From Chloranthus sessilifolius (taxonomy: Eukaryota; Streptophyta; Magnoliopsida; Chloranthales; Chloranthaceae), in contig JAJIZI010000021.1 in assembly GCA_021018995.1 (NCBI GenBank), positions 366,967 through 430,966 on the forward strand: 64,000 bases of DNA, read 5' to 3'. Shown here piece after piece: positions 12,871 through 25,520 of this stretch; the first letter of the stretch is position 1; each line of letters starts with the position of its first letter. Under the pieces are notes generated by a model. It saw nothing but the letters and a program-made list of their open reading frames with translations, was not told where the DNA came from and did not search any database. The position numbers were made by a program, and so were the translations under genes.

Positions 12871-13909
12871 TGAACCTGAAACATTGGGGTGTATTGCTCA
12901 CATTCGGCAAGAGGGGAATTCATAGGCGTGTACATTGCCAATGAAGGTGTCTTTTATTATGTGACTAGTATAGGATCATTCTCTGTTTTTTCTTTCAGTG
13001 CCCACACGTTTTACAAGCAGAAGCATAGCAAATTGATATAGATGGTTTATTACTGACTCAGTAAATTTTACAGCAAACTACTACTCGGTTATAATTCTTC
13101 TCACTACCATTATTCTAATTAAAATCTGCTAAAGGATATATCCACCCAATTCCTTGCTCAGGTATGTCACATAAGCACTGGTCACAAAAATAAATTACGT
13201 AATGGAAGTATACGTTTTCGAAATCAAACAATCAAGATAGTAATAGTGAAAACAAAGAAATATCATATTAACTGACAATCTAAGATTGCACCAACCTTGT
13301 TTACCCATTTTAGTCCACATGCATTGCATATTGCCCTTGGGCCAGCTGGCCCACGATGCATTGCTGGAGTGGCCTTGGCACTAATACCACAATGTTGACA
13401 ACTGCAGATAACATATGAAGATTACAGCATAAACTACCGCAATAAATAGAAGAGATTAACACATCTTTGAAAGGAAAAAATAGCCAACAGAGATTTTTGT
13501 CATGCACTCATAAGAAATTATGTTATCTGCAGAAACTAATTATATTGGCATGCTAAAAGGATGGCTCGCGTTTTTACTGGCACTCTGTGTAGGATCTGAA
13601 CTTGAAGAATTTATCTTTGCTGATGTGAACTGGCCATGTTTACGATGCTGCCTGAAATAGTCATTAATATATGTCATCTGAATTAATATGACAGCTCATC
13701 TTAGCCACAACAAAAGATACAACTAAACAGAGATCCGGAAGAATGAAAACATGATTGACTGAGATGTGTGGGGCTTTGGGATATATTTCTTCGTTACCGA
13801 TACCGACTGGACGGAGACAGAATGAAGGAACGAGACTTGAAGGACACAACATAGTAGTAACATTAGCTTTCTGTTTGTGCAGTCGGATAAAAGGACTTCA
13901 ATTCGGTCA

Positions 13910-13911
<2 letters not shown>

Positions 13912-13973
<62 letters not shown>
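13912..13973. repeat. (TA)n microsatellite
   Basis: About 31 uninterrupted TA repeats. It accounts for the poly-YI open frames on both strands. Confidence 0.97.
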
Positions 13974-13975
<2 letters not shown>

Positions 13976-14108
13976 CTACATGATGTCAAAAAGACCATAT
14001 CGTAGACGTTGCATAAGGCTACATTGAAAGGTTTTCAGAACCAGGTAAACCTGATATAGTCAGAGGAATCACATGATTTGTCCTTGAGCCATCTAGGACA
14101 TAACGAAC

Positions 14109-14201
14109 CTTGGAAATCTTGATATTTGAAAAATAGTTCAAAATAGTTGGTATTGTGACTGGAGCACTGTTCATGATGCATTGGTCTATCTCCTTATACA
14201 T
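14109..14201 (-). pseudogene. Exon-like block, unidentified captured gene
   Basis: Ninety-three bases (31 codons, no stop) flanked by a good acceptor (GTTACAG) and a GT donor on the minus strand; the frame reads MYKEIDQCIMNSAPV and onward. I do not recognise the protein. Its position between the GATA fragment and the LINE, in the same orientation as the other captured exons, suggests another host-derived exon. Confidence 0.4.
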
Positions 14202-14694
14202 CTGTAACCAATCAGACATAGGGTAACCGACAAGTTCACTCTCAAGTGTGTATGGATCAATCTCCTTATGTTAAAATGGTCGAACCTTGGAAAGTGCATA
14301 ACTTTTATTGAGCATACAAATCAGTGAGAGTACAGGTTGTATAGCAAAAAACGTGAACGTACAAGGTTGACCATTTTAGAATAAAGAGATTGATCTGTCC
14401 ATACGAACAATTTTTCATCAAATTGAGTAACTTAATTTTTTTTTTGAAGTGCTTGTGAGACCAAACTTGGTTCTCTTTAAACTAGAATTTGGATGGATTC
14501 TTGCTAAAAGGTAGGGTGACCTGGACTTCTCTTTGGTCATTGTTGAGGGTTGTTCATACTAACAAAAAGGCAAGAATTCATCGTCGTATGGGGTGGGTCT
14601 CTAGCTCAACTGGAAGGTGAATGACGGCACAACCCAACTTACCAAACAAAGAAAACGTTAGAAATCATCATCATCATTGCCTTGTCCCATCCAT

Positions 14695-14995
14695 AGTGAC
14701 CAAAATCACCCATTGTTTGAAAGAGTCGCGAGTAATTCGTAAATTTTTGAAAGAACGAATAAAATCCAAAATTTCCGAATAATTCTAAAATTCGTGACTC
14801 TATTGGAAGTTTATGACTTTTTCCCAGATTTTTCCTTTTTTTGGTCAAAAAAAATTATTTTTTAATATTTTTAATTACTATATTTATATTTATATTTTTT
14901 AAATTTTCCAAATTTTGACTGTATTTTTCCCGAATTTGATGAATTTTTCAGAATTTTTCCAAGCCGATTTATTCCCGAATCCCGATTTGGTCACT
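14695..14995. mobile_element. hAT-type MITE, 301 bp
   Basis: Ends AGTGACCAAA...TTTGGTCACT form terminal inverted repeats. The element is flanked by CCATCCAT (14687-14694) and CCATCTAT (14996-15003), an 8-bp duplication with one mismatch, as expected for hAT. A related unoccupied sequence (CTTGTACCATCTATTTG) occurs at about 15150. No coding capacity. Confidence 0.75.
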
Positions 14996-15003
14996 CCATC
15001 TAT

Positions 15004-15912
15004 TAGGGGGTCAGCAGGGGTTGTTCATGATGTTAATAGAAAAAGTGGATATTCATCATCATAGTCATCATTGACAGGAAGGTTCATGAATACACAACCC
15101 AACTTGCCTAACAAAAAATAATAGACAAGAGGATCATCATCATCATTGCCTTGTACCATCTATTTGTCGTCAGTGCGGAGGGGGTTGTTCATGTTAACAG
15201 AAATTGGATGGGTATTCATCATCACCATCATCATTGCCTTGTACTATTTATTTGGGGTCGGGTTCATGAGTCGTATTTATCTACTCATATATGTATAGAG
15301 CTAAACTTCCAGTTACTCCCTAGTTGTTCATATTGTTCTCACTGCTTCTCTCTAAATTTTTACAGGTCTTCCTCTTTTGCTAGGCACACACCAAAGTTTG
15401 CTGTCCACACACTACTCTATTTTCGTTTTGAGTGTTCGGGAAGAAAAAAGTGGTGTGTACATAGAAGCTCTCAAAACATACTTTATCACACCTAACTGGG
15501 GTGATCAATGAGGTAATTAGGACAAGAAAATAAACTAGCCAATATGGATAATTGCATTAATAATAAACTACACAAAATATTATAAAGTTTTTTTTTTTTT
15601 TAAAAAGAAAAAAGACTATATATGTAAGTAGCTGAGAGGCATCTGCAATCTTGTGCATGACTGCCAAAGCAAAGCCTAAAACTAGTAACAAAACTAATGA
15701 GAACAAGTCTTGTTTTGCAATCAATGAAGCTACGTATTATAAGTGAGAAAAACTTTACAGGCTATAATAGATAATGAGAACAGGAAAAAGCAGTGGTGAA
15801 GGCCGTCAACAGCACCAACAAAGCTGTACATGATACTAAATAACTTGATTTGGCAAAATTTGATCAACAAACAAAAATTTCATGATCAAGAAAGGAAATC
15901 AAGTATAGTTTG
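15004..15912. other. Unassigned CACTA interior
   Basis: Contains imperfect repeats of ATCATCATCATTGCCTTG (15130-15250), probably an old local duplication. No gene or transposon boundary was recognised. Confidence 0.4.
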
Positions 15913-15923
15913 ACATGCTGAAT

Positions 15924-17150
15924 TTTTATTTTTTTTTGTTTGATCATTAAATGAGAATTTTATTAGAAAAAAGTTAAAAACAACGAGCTGTTACAAGAAC
16001 AACAAGCCAAAAACAAAACCCAAACTAGCAGAACTAAAAAACCCCAAGAAAGGCTAGCCCAGAACCAAAGCTTAAAAGCGCCCCAATGCGAGAGGAAAAA
16101 GGCTACATAGCGAGGCTATCCCAAGTCTCCAGGAAATCATTCCCATCATTAGAAACCTAAATACATGCAGCAGAAAGCTAATGAGGGCCAGAGGGAGACT
16201 GCCTACACAAAGAGTTGTAACAAGGCAAAATCGAGAACATTTCCTTAGAATGAGGAATCCACATCCTCAGGTCTTGACCTACATTATTTCTTTGCACAGA
16301 ATTTCAGTAAGCTGAACCATCTCCTCATCTTTGACATTCCTTCTTAAACGAATATCCCAAACAACTTGACCCTGATTGACAACAGCTACCTCTGAAACCA
16401 AAATCTCATTCATCATATTAGCAGTAATCTGATAAATGAGAGGATAAATGTCCTTAAGGCTACAATCAGACAGACCAAAATCTGATGATAGACCCATCAC
16501 CCCAACTAAGCCTAGTATGAGACTTGAACTCTTCAAGAAACTGCAAAGATACTCTTCCACCAATTGGAATTCTGAACTCCCAACCATGGTTCCTCACCAC
16601 ATATTTCTGGGTAGCGAACCTACACCATAGCTTTTCCTTTTCTTTAGGATCATATAATCTCCACCACTTCATAAGAAGAGCTTTGTTCATTTCATTAAAC
16701 CTCCTAATGCCCAACCCACACTCGTTGTTACTCTGTCTACAAATATCCCAATTCACAAGATGATATGCTTACCCTGATTCCCTCCTTCCCATAAAAAGTC
16801 CTGAATAATCTTTTCCATCCAGTCTGAAACAACAGTTGGAGTTCTGAACATAGACATGAGAAAAATCGGCAAGCAATTTCTGGATTCTACAAATCACCTA
16901 CTCACAATGGACAGCTCTAGGCTTACTCAAACCCAACGGAATACCAAGATGGGTGAAAGGTAGGTCATCCACGCCACAGCCTACACTCTCAGCCATATCA
17001 ACTATCTGCTCATGCTCCATCCTGATACCGGATAACTTAGATTTGCCAAGACTCACTTTTTGTCCCGACCCAGCTTCATAAATAGTAAGGACCTCTCCCT
17101 CCACAAAAGACAATGGTATCATTTGCATACTGAAAATGAGTTAATAGCTA
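15924..17150 (-). mobile_element. 5'-truncated L1-type LINE nested in the CACTA
   Basis: Encodes only the C-terminal part of ORF2, broken by frameshifts. A YANDTIVF reverse-transcriptase box is near 17110, EAGSGQKVSLGKSKLSG follows in 16898-17128, and the region after the reverse transcriptase (GLGIRRFNEMNKALLMKWWR) is in 16466-16756. The A-rich 3' tail lies at 15924-15945 on the minus strand. Flanks ACATGCTGAAT (15913-15923) and ACATACTGAAT (17151-17161) are an 11-bp target duplication with one mismatch. Both coding decay and nesting show it inserted after the CACTA arrived. Confidence 0.88.
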
Positions 17151-18529
17151 ACATACTGAATATGGTAGCATAATTTTAATTATCAGCCCGGAGCCCTTCC
17201 ACTGCACCAAAATAGGGTACATGGTGAATAATAAGCATTCACTAGAGCAATTAGAATTCCAAGTCTCTAAAATTTTCTGGCCCAAATTTAAGATTTTGGC
17301 TTTGGAAAGGGGAAATGAGAGCAAATTTTGAGGGTGGCGAAGCTGCAAACTCAAAGATTAATGAAGCAGGCAGCTAATGTTGTTTTAATGAAACAAAAAA
17401 ATTGTAGATTTACCGAATTTTAACAAAAAAACTACTACTTGGTACAAGATTGATTAACTAGTTGTCATGGGAGAACCATAGTGGCAGTAAATGGTGGAAA
17501 GAGGGAAAGGAACTGAGGATGCAAGGCTGGAAATGGGCATACGAAGTCTGATACTCAAATTGATGCTAAAATTTACCTCAAATCGATGTTTAAAAAAAGT
17601 CTACTCGAAATATGCAAATTTTCACCTCAAATCGATGCTAAAATTTACCGTTTATGTATATATCCACAAACTTGATCCTCGATTACAAAAGGGAAGAACT
17701 CAAATCACATTTCCTTAAATGGAACAAATCAACCTGAAATTAAAACACAAGAACACAAAAATTTTGAAAACTAAAATGGCAATCACCATAGAGAAGTCGA
17801 ATCAAATTGGGAAGCACCATCCAGATCCTCGATTGCAGATTCGCACTTTGTCCATATATATATGAAGGTCAGATGGATCATGGGCATCGCTATCTGGTTT
17901 AAAGATCCGAATGGTGTAAGGTCTATCAAAAACCCTAGATTTTAATAAAAGAAGTAAAAATAAAATAAAAAATTTATTAAGAGACTAAGAAGGAGAGCAG
18001 GATCTGACCTTCGATTGATGAAGAACCCTAGCTCATACATCAAACACAATTGACAACCCTAAAATTAGATCTAGTAGATAAAAGAGATGATGAGATGACC
18101 TTCGACGCTATTGGATTTGGGCGCCATCATTTGATTGGGTCCCCAAATCGTGACTTCGATATGCCAAATGGTAAAACTAGGGCTTCAAAACTCAATTTCG
18201 ATTAAGAGAAAACCTTCAATGCTGATCTATGCTTCAATGGCGTCGTCTCCAACCTTCAACATAGATCTCCATCGTCTCCAACCATCAATGGCGCAGGAAA
18301 TGAAAAGGGGAAAGAGAGGGAAATAAAAAATAGGGACAGAGCTCAAATAAAAGAGGTATTTCTGCTTCAATGCCGATCTCACGGAAAAAAAATAGGGGTC
18401 GCTTCAATGCCGATCTCACTTGAAAAACAGGGGACGCTTGAGGGGTCTCATGCGGAAAGTGATGGTTTGGGTTTGAAATCGCTCAAGGACATAGAAGGTC
18501 ATGGGATCCAACTCGCTCACTTACAAATA

Positions 18530-18665
18530 AAACATTTAAGTGGGCTGTTGCATTGGTTTAACTACTGAGATGGGCTGTTGTATACATGAACTTCTTCTAC
18601 AACTGCCGAGATCTGTGGTATTCTAAAAGTAAGTGGTGGTGTTTTTTCTTTGTTTTCACATAGTG
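18530..18665. repeat. Internal CACTA terminus
   Basis: The sequence ends TTTTCACATAGTG at 18665, one base different from the outer right end, and is preceded by AAGTGGGCTGTTG repeats homologous to AAGTGGGCCGTTG in the true right end. There is no ACA after it. It looks like the right end of a second, related CACTA element fused into this one. Confidence 0.75.
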
Positions 18666-19356
18666 GTTCACCTCATTTTTACCATGAGAAAATTCAGTAA
18701 CTTGTGTGTTTGTGCATGAATGTGGTGCAGGTTTGGAATGCAGTATTAAGCTGCGCAGCAAATAGCAAACAGAAAAATAAATAAATAAATACTAAAAAGA
18801 CAATCCATATGTGAGATCAACTATCTTTTCACATGCATGACATCAAAAGTTTGAGACCTTGAATGAAAAAAACTAATGCACTACATGATGCTACCATTTA
18901 ATATAACACATCAGCATTTCAATTAAATATGCATAGATAAAAAAAATGTTGCAATATCAATATGTTTATGCAAAGGTCTCCCTTATTTTACTGCAAGAGT
19001 ATAGAGCCTGAAATTAGAAACAAAAACTGTGACGGAACTTTATAGAAATAATTAGTATTTAGATCTTACAATGATTCCACACCAGGTAAGAATTAAGTAA
19101 ATAATTTGTTTTGTACTGATGATGCTACATTCTAATTAGTTTCCCTAAGAGTGGGATTATAATGGTATAACCAATTTCTGTGAGAGAACTAATGTAATGA
19201 TTCAGCATGTAACACCAGGTAAGAATTCAAAAGTAATTTGTATCATACTGATGATACAACATTCTAATTAATTTCCCTAAGAGTGCGCTTATAATGGTAC
19301 AATCAATTTCCATGGCAGAACTAGAGCATATTAATTTGGCATTGACATATACTTAC

Positions 19357-19785
19357 ATGGAAGATAGAGACAGCCTTAGAGAGTACCAATCTACTGTCAG
19401 GAGTAGTAAGTTTGCCACTAACAAGTCTCCATCTTTTATCAAGATCAGGATTGCTGGTCGAACTTTTTTCCTCGTCTTTCCTCTTTATAACATCTGAAAG
19501 TGAATTCGGGAGAGCCTCTGAACCACGGACAACCAATTTCTACAAAGAGGCATGAATTCTACGGCAATCCTCACAGCAGAACCACTTTCCTTCTGGCAAT
19601 TCCTGTTGTGGAAGTAGCATTAATATTTATAATCCAGAAATAAGGCCACATTGGATAGCTTAGGCACTACTAAAACGAACAAAAATAATTGGACATAGGA
19701 AACGAAATAGAAGATTATATGTACAAACCTTTAGATTTACTATCTTCTGATCCTTCAAGCAACCAACATGAAATTCCTTCTCACA
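19357..19785 (-). pseudogene. PHD-finger acyl-CoA N-acyltransferase (IDM1-like) fragment, captured by CACTA
   Basis: Two exons on the minus strand. Exon 19729-19785 encodes 19 residues of the second PHD finger (CEKEFHVGCLKDQK). Exon 19357-19602 encodes 82 codons: the end of that PHD finger (GKWFCCEDCRRIH) and the linker into the acetyltransferase domain (RWRLVSGKLTTPDSRLVLSK), stopping at a perfect GTAAGT donor. Both splice sites are intact and the exons join in phase. A TAG replaces the usual Gln just after the PHD finger. The first PHD finger, the catalytic N-acyltransferase fold and both termini are missing. Intact relatives are nuclear chromatin regulators; this fragment cannot be functional. 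Confidence 0.85.
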
Positions 19786-21204
19786 CTGAACAACAAATAC
19801 AATTTATTTATCATACACGGGAGCAATAGAATCACTCATTAAAATAGAATCTGTGTTCCCACCCTCTTGGACAACAAACCAGTTTAATGGATCTGCTGAT
19901 CAATATAGAAATCATTTTGATTCCATCAGTAATGAGTCAAGAACACCTTGCAAACAAAAAAATTACAAACACAAAAGGATAATATAAGCTGAAAACTGAC
20001 CGAACCGATTGGGATCGGTTTCGGGTCGGTTTCGGTTTGGGCAAACTTGAAACCAACACATATCAGAGCCATGTGACCTAATGTTGATCTACTATCGTCT
20101 ACAGGAATTTAATTTAAAAAGTATTGACCATCACCTATCCAATGGTGGTCAATGATTTGAAAAATGAATGATAAACCCTTTCATTATTTCGTCAGTCATT
20201 TCACACCGTTAGATAGACGGAAAATATTATTATTTTTTAAAAAATCCTCTAACTCTTAGGAAAGAGTGAACCTTAAATAGGATAAGTGTCATGTGGCACC
20301 TGAGAATGTGGGAATGAGGGTTTCTAAGAAAGTATGAAACACTGTCATCCATGGCAGTGCTAAGTAGCATGAAAACTAATAAATTAGAACTTAAAACAAA
20401 CTAGCTATTATGTGCTTTTTTACGCAAAAAAATAATTTTGATCTCTTCTTTATAAGACTTCGTCATATGTCACTTGACCAAGCCATAAAATAAATGGAGC
20501 ACAGATAGAGGCCTTGATGAAAATTTGGACTGATTGGAAGTGCTAATTACATCTCTATTAAAGAACGTATGGAGCACCATCATTCATGATGGTGCCAAGA
20601 ACCACACAAAACCCCCTTTTCGTCTAACTCTAGAAATATCTCTTACACAAAGTGCACTCAAACTAGAAGGATTATTGTTGGAAAATAAGGCTCTTTGTTT
20701 GAAATTGAGATTTTTTTCTCTAGGAACTTTGATATACAATAAGAAAGCTCACTTTTTTGGCAAATTTTTTCACATAAATGAGGTTAGAGAAATGAAACTG
20801 AATGCTCCTAGTTGATATCAGCAATGCTAGTAATCTAAATCTTATTTTCGCATAAAAGATGTCGGTAAACTATAATTGACAGCTTGTAGTTGAATTCAAG
20901 AAATCTAAGGTTGATTGCTGAAGGATGGTTAAGGACCATCAAGTGCATTGGTCCTCTTCGACTTCAATAGCTGACAGCAATGTCCAAAGATGATAACTAG
21001 AGATTTGAAACCTCAATGAGATGAGAAATTATGCCCAACCTGAGCAGTAACTAAGGGGTCTTGACCTGAGCCAATAATAACGAATGGTAGAACATACTTT
21101 GGGTGGATCATACTGTTAACCAGAATTTGAAGTGGTGAAACCAGCAGTACATTGTTAACAAACTATTGTATCTTTCCAATTTGTATAATAAAGAAACTTA
21201 CATT

Positions 21205-21220
21205 AACACACACACACACA

Positions 21221-21251
<31 letters not shown>
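21205..21251. repeat. (CA)n(TA)n microsatellite
   Basis: About nine CA units run into about fourteen TA units. Confidence 0.95.
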
Positions 21252-21257
<6 letters not shown>

Positions 21258-21866
21258 CTTCCCTTTTTGGCGCCAAGTTAAGGTAGGCATGTCTGGTATC
21301 ATATTTTATTATCCAACTCATGAATTCTCTAAAGATATTTACTAATGGATCAGCTTTTGACGCACCTCTTACCAGTTGAATTCTAGATCTTACTTCCTTT
21401 TTTTTATTTTTTTTTGCGAGGATCTTCCTAGTCATTTCGATGCAGTGATCAACAGCAAATGCAAAACATACAAGAAACAGAGCCTTACTCAAAAGGTCAC
21501 TTCTACATGTCCAACCCGAGTAAAATTATACAACTGAAATTTTATTGTAGCTCAATTTTTGTATGAGCTTGTAGTGCGGCGGTGGCACTTGGGTCAATTT
21601 TTGCCCAATTGTTCAAGCCTCAGGAGCCGGGCCGCTATTATGAGCACAAAATTAGAGAGAGTTCACTTGTGACTTTTCACTGATTTGGTGCTCACAGTTA
21701 TCAGGACATTTACGGAAGTTTCCAGTTTAAGATTGACCCAAGCATCAAAAAAGGCACTTAGGTCGGGTACCTTAAGTAAGCCTTTTTGTATATTATACCA
21801 AGCTAAGAACAAGCAACAATGGAGATAAATAAAGAAAAAGAACATTAGCTGTGGAAGAAAACATAC

Positions 21867-22181
21867 TTGTACACCCCGAATTCCACGGAAAAAGTACCGA
21901 TAAATAGCACCAGTCAGCAGATAGCCTCCTAGGCAGCATAGAAGTCTGAAAACAACAGAAACATTTGTAAATAAAGATAATTTTATATAAGTGGAACTGC
22001 TGTCGAAATATATGCATGCTCCCATATTGTTTATACAATTTGAAATAATATCTATGACACTTGAGAGCTAGGAAAATGTCTATAACAGGTACACTATTAT
22101 GAGAGTAGCAAACCACCCCCACCCACTTCCATGAACAGATAAAATCTTAGCACAATGAAGAGGATGCCATAGCAATGTTGC
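21867..22181 (-). pseudogene. Membrane-protein fragment (ATG27/mannose-6-phosphate-receptor-like?), captured by CACTA
   Basis: Two exons with consensus splice sites join in frame. Exon 22093-22181 encodes LLWHPLHCAKILSVHGSGWG and a following Trp-Phe, and exon 21867-21945 encodes a hydrophobic helix and YRYFFRGIRGVQ. Together they form one transmembrane segment (WFATLIIVLLCCLGGYLL) followed by a basic aromatic cytosolic stub, the layout of type I membrane proteins such as ATG27 or mannose-6-phosphate-receptor homologues. The family name is a guess from this pattern. Flanking exons were not identified, so the gene is incomplete. Confidence 0.55.
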
Positions 22182-23639
22182 CTGAAAGAGACCACATATC
22201 ATGAATTTGATACAATAAAGTGGCATTTATCAAATCTTAGTGTGTATATGCTGAAAAAAAATACACAGATGCGCAAGGTATCGTAACTTGTAAGCAAATT
22301 AAAATAAAAATAGTAGTCATAAGCAAATTAAAATCTTCACATACTAAAAGTTTTAAAGTTGATTTCACTTGCAACCTATGATATGAAAAAATACACATAT
22401 CACAGGCCCCTCTCTTGCTCCTTGTTGCTGAAGAAAAACCTAGTTCCTTATAACAAATTACTTCTATAACTATTAAGGTTGTCCCAGCTCCCAGCACACC
22501 ACAACATATTTAAACGCTCAGCTTATTGGAATAACTTTGGATCAAAAGAAAGACCGGTGTGTGGCTTTTATCTTGTTTATGTATTTGTATATGAGTTTAT
22601 TGTATCCAATTGATGTTTTTAATTTTGAGGGTGCATACGTTTGGGTCTTTAATACGAAAAGTTTGTTGGTTAGTGTAAACTTGGCTAAATACCCAATCAT
22701 TATTAGGTTAGAAAAATTATATGCTTGAAATTATATATATGCCAAGAAAACTTCTTTACTGAGATCAGATTCTTCGTGATTAGAAGAATCTTCACGAAAT
22801 AAAGCAAGACTAGTTTCTTCATGATTATAAGTGAAAATCGATCCATCCTCTATAGAAAACCTGAATCCTCGAAGTTGCACAAAGATCTTATGCCTCGAAA
22901 ATTGAAAACATACCTAAAAATGAGGGTTGTAAAAAAACCTTTTGAAACTCCTTCAAACCTTATACAAATCATATGATATCTGTTATATAGCAATTCTGTG
23001 CCAAAACTGATTCATACCCTCACAAATCTAAGATAAAAAATTGTACATAAAACAGTGAGTAGGAAAATGGGATTTCAGACAATGAAGAGAGAAGAGAAAA
23101 CCTGTGATGACCGCCCCAAATCTCAATCAAATCAAAGAAACATATATAGAATTCCTGAAGAGAAATTTGATATAACAACGAGAGAACCTAAAAAAAAACC
23201 TAAAACAGGGGAAATAAAATAAAATTCATGAACATATTCTCGAATTTGTACGCTCACCAGGCTTCAACCACGATGGTCGATCGAGTCGTCGATGTTCTGG
23301 GCTCCTCCTCACCTTACAGGGTTATTTCGATTTGCCTTTGGTGGTGGGTTTCGATCACTTGCTGGGCGGAGATTAAAAGTTATGCCATGGCTGCGATCAA
23401 AGGATGAGCACGAAGAAGACAAAGAAGATGCATTAGGGTTTCACGCAAATGAAGATGCACAAAGAAGAAGACGATCAGACGAAGAGGGGGTTTTTGGTGG
23501 GAAGAAGAATAGGGAACGAAGAACAAGGCGATCAGACGAAGAGAGGTTTCTGGTGGGAAGAAGAATGGGATCCTGCGCCAGTTATGTTAGAAAATTGATA
23601 TTTGGGCGCCCAAATATCATTTAGAAACCTTGGTCATAG

Positions 23640-23799
23640 GTTCGATCTTGCTTCCATGCAAAAACCTCGTTTAAGTGGGCCGTTGTGTTGGATACACATC
23701 AGATTTAGACCGTTGCTTTAGTTAATTTATTTACAATGGTCAAAAACCGTGGTTATGTTTAAGCAATTGGTGTTGTTTATTCTTCATTTTCACGTAGTG
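23640..23799. repeat. CACTA right terminal and subterminal repeats
   Basis: Contains GGCCGTTG, GACCGTTG and AAACCGTGG motifs and ends with the 14-bp inverted repeat ATTTTCACGTAGTG. It is homologous to the internal end at 18530-18665. Confidence 0.88.
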
Positions 23800-23802
23800 A
23801 CA

Positions 23803-24829
23803 AAGCCTACAAAGATTAACACCACAGTGTGTTAATGGGGTCCATAAGTCCAAACAAAGCTCCCCATAGATTTTCCAAGAAAATTTAGAAGGCCAGAAAT
23901 AGGACAGAATTCGATCATCGAATTCCAAATTCGATGCTCGAATTTGACTTCAATGCTCGAATTCCACCAAAAGTGCATCAGTCAAAAATCCCAAACTTGA
24001 TCATCGAATTTTAATTCAATGCTCAAATTTGAATTCGAACTTCGAATATGTCCAAGTTTGTGTTGTTCCAAATTTGTCCTTAACTTGATTTTTCTTCCAA
24101 AGACCAAACTGCTATCACATTCTATAATCAAAGCTTAGCTAGTCTAATCTAGGTGCAATTAATTTTAATCAAAAGAACTTAAAAGCCTACCTCTTGAGAT
24201 TTTATTCCTTCGGTTTCCGTTGATCCAAAATTCAAGCACCGGATCAATCCGCAAGCTTCAGTTGGACTCCAAATTCAGTCCTTCTCCAACCTTGCTGCCA
24301 GAGCAAAGGTTAGCCTAGATCATCCACACAGGTATCCATTCTCCCCTATCCTTCTTTCTCAATATTTCAAACAAATCAGGACCTGAACACAAGGCTTGTA
24401 TATGGTTGAGATGGGGAGAGGGATTGTAATCACAAGTGATCTAAGCAAGGAAACAAGGGAGTTGTAAGAGTTCAAGGTTTTGGTTCTCACGTGAGGGAGG
24501 AAGAATGAGACTTCTCCTTCACTCTTCTCTCTTTATAATACTAATATCCAAACCAAAATATCATGATATTTCCTCCAAAATATCATGATCTTTTAAGTTC
24601 AAAAAACTATCCACTTAACTTGCATAAATTTTCAGTGCTAAGCGCAAACATACTACTTAGTGTATCAGTTACTAAATATATGACTTCCCCAAGTCCAATT
24701 CAAAATTCCTTTAACCAAAAAAACTCCTCATACCTTAACCTACCCAAATAAACCTGATTAGTGTCGTAACTTTCTGAGCACGCTTACCGAGGTAATCGAA
24801 ATCAGGTCTGAAATATCCGGACTATTACA
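23803..24829 (-). mobile_element. Right piece of the second Ty3-type LTR
   Basis: Ends on the plus strand with CCGGACTATTACA, i.e. TGTAATAGTCCGG on the minus strand, almost the same start as the first LTR (TGTAATAGCCCG). It contains repeats of the form TCGAATTCnAATTCGATGCTCG (23912-24050), comparable to the palindrome array of the first LTR. Its left portion was displaced by the CACTA to 7449-7816 and beyond. No coding frame. Confidence 0.7.
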
Positions 24830-25160
24830 GATATGATTGCAAAGGGACACCTATGAGGCCTTTTTTATCAAATCACTTCCCAGGCGGGCAATTAACAAGC
24901 GCGACCCTGACAGGCACTGCACTTGAGAAAGTCTGGGAGCGTTGTCAAATGCAGCTTGTATCTTTGGCGTAAGGAGCTGAGCTCCCATTAACTCATTCCA
25001 TGATAAGCAGTGCTAATCCGAAATGAGGAAAGAGAAAAACAACCAACCCAAGTGTTTTGGAGTTTGGATGATTAACTTGGAGTTTTGGAGTGTTTTAGAG
25101 TTGAAAACAGTTCTTCTGAACTCTCCCCTGTATAAGAAGTTGCTATATCTCGATGGATGT
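24830..25160. other. Intergenic, nothing assigned
   Basis: A 45-codon open stretch on the minus strand (about 24855-25005, GAQLLTPKIQAAFDN) has no recognised family. No other feature is seen. Confidence 0.3.
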
Positions 25161-25164
25161 ATCT

Positions 25165-25520
25165 AATTTGAGCCCAGCGGTTTACTACGACTGCTTGCAA
25201 TCAGACAATGGGGATCTTTTTCGCCCCAATCTTGGACAAATTGGATCTTGAGATCATGGCACACCTATTAGAACGTCAAGGTTTTGATTCCCTATGGCAC
25301 AGATTCCAAAACATGATCCTAAACTCACGTTTAAGAGTGATGTATGCCATGTGATTTTAGGGCAACTTTTTGGGATACATGCCACATGGAATCAAAACCT
25401 TGACCGTTTGATAGGTGCGCCATGATCTCAAGATCGATTGTGTCGAAGATCCGGGTAAAACGTGGTCTGATTTCAAGCAGTTGATGGGTTTTAGAGTAGG
25501 CGCCCACCAATAAACTGGCG
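25165..25520. mobile_element. Foldback MITE-like element
   Basis: Two arms of about 170 bp are inverted copies of each other: the segment GGATCTTGAGATCATGGC near 25243 pairs with GCCATGATCTCAAGATC near 25418, and similarity continues outwards through GACTGCTTGCAATCAGAC and its complement. No coding potential; class uncertain. Confidence 0.6.

Larger units (their letters stand above)
11050..13651 (-). pseudogene. ZML/TIFY-type GATA transcription factor, 3' exons captured by CACTA
   Basis: Plant ZML proteins have TIFY, CCT and GATA domains and bind DNA in the nucleus. Here exon 13578-13651 encodes the end of the CCT domain (RKHGQFTSAK). Exon 13296-13401 is the GATA zinc finger ([14 protein letters not shown], then [11 protein letters not shown]) with all four cysteines. 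Exon 11392-11460 (GPSRDLSKPSK) and exon 11050-11121 (RDPNDSNTAND, ending in TAA) complete the C-terminus. The last three exons join in phase 0 without a stop. The phase between the CCT and GATA exons does not match, which suggests that the exon normally between them is lost. TIFY and most of CCT are missing. The (TA)n tract at 13912 and further inserts lie close by. Confidence 0.88.

Noticed and set aside
13723..14027. Open frames of about 90 codons rich in YIYIYI on both strands
   Set aside because: They are translations of the (TA)n microsatellite.
21663..22122. Continuous minus-strand frames of 109 and 120 codons
   Set aside because: Only the two spliced blocks 21867-21945 and 22093-22181 are supported; the rest of each frame is intron read-through.
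23292..23624. 110-codon plus-strand frame rich in Arg, Asp and Glu near the CACTA right end
   Set aside because: It comes from GAAGAAGA-type repeats in the subterminal region and has no homology I recognise.
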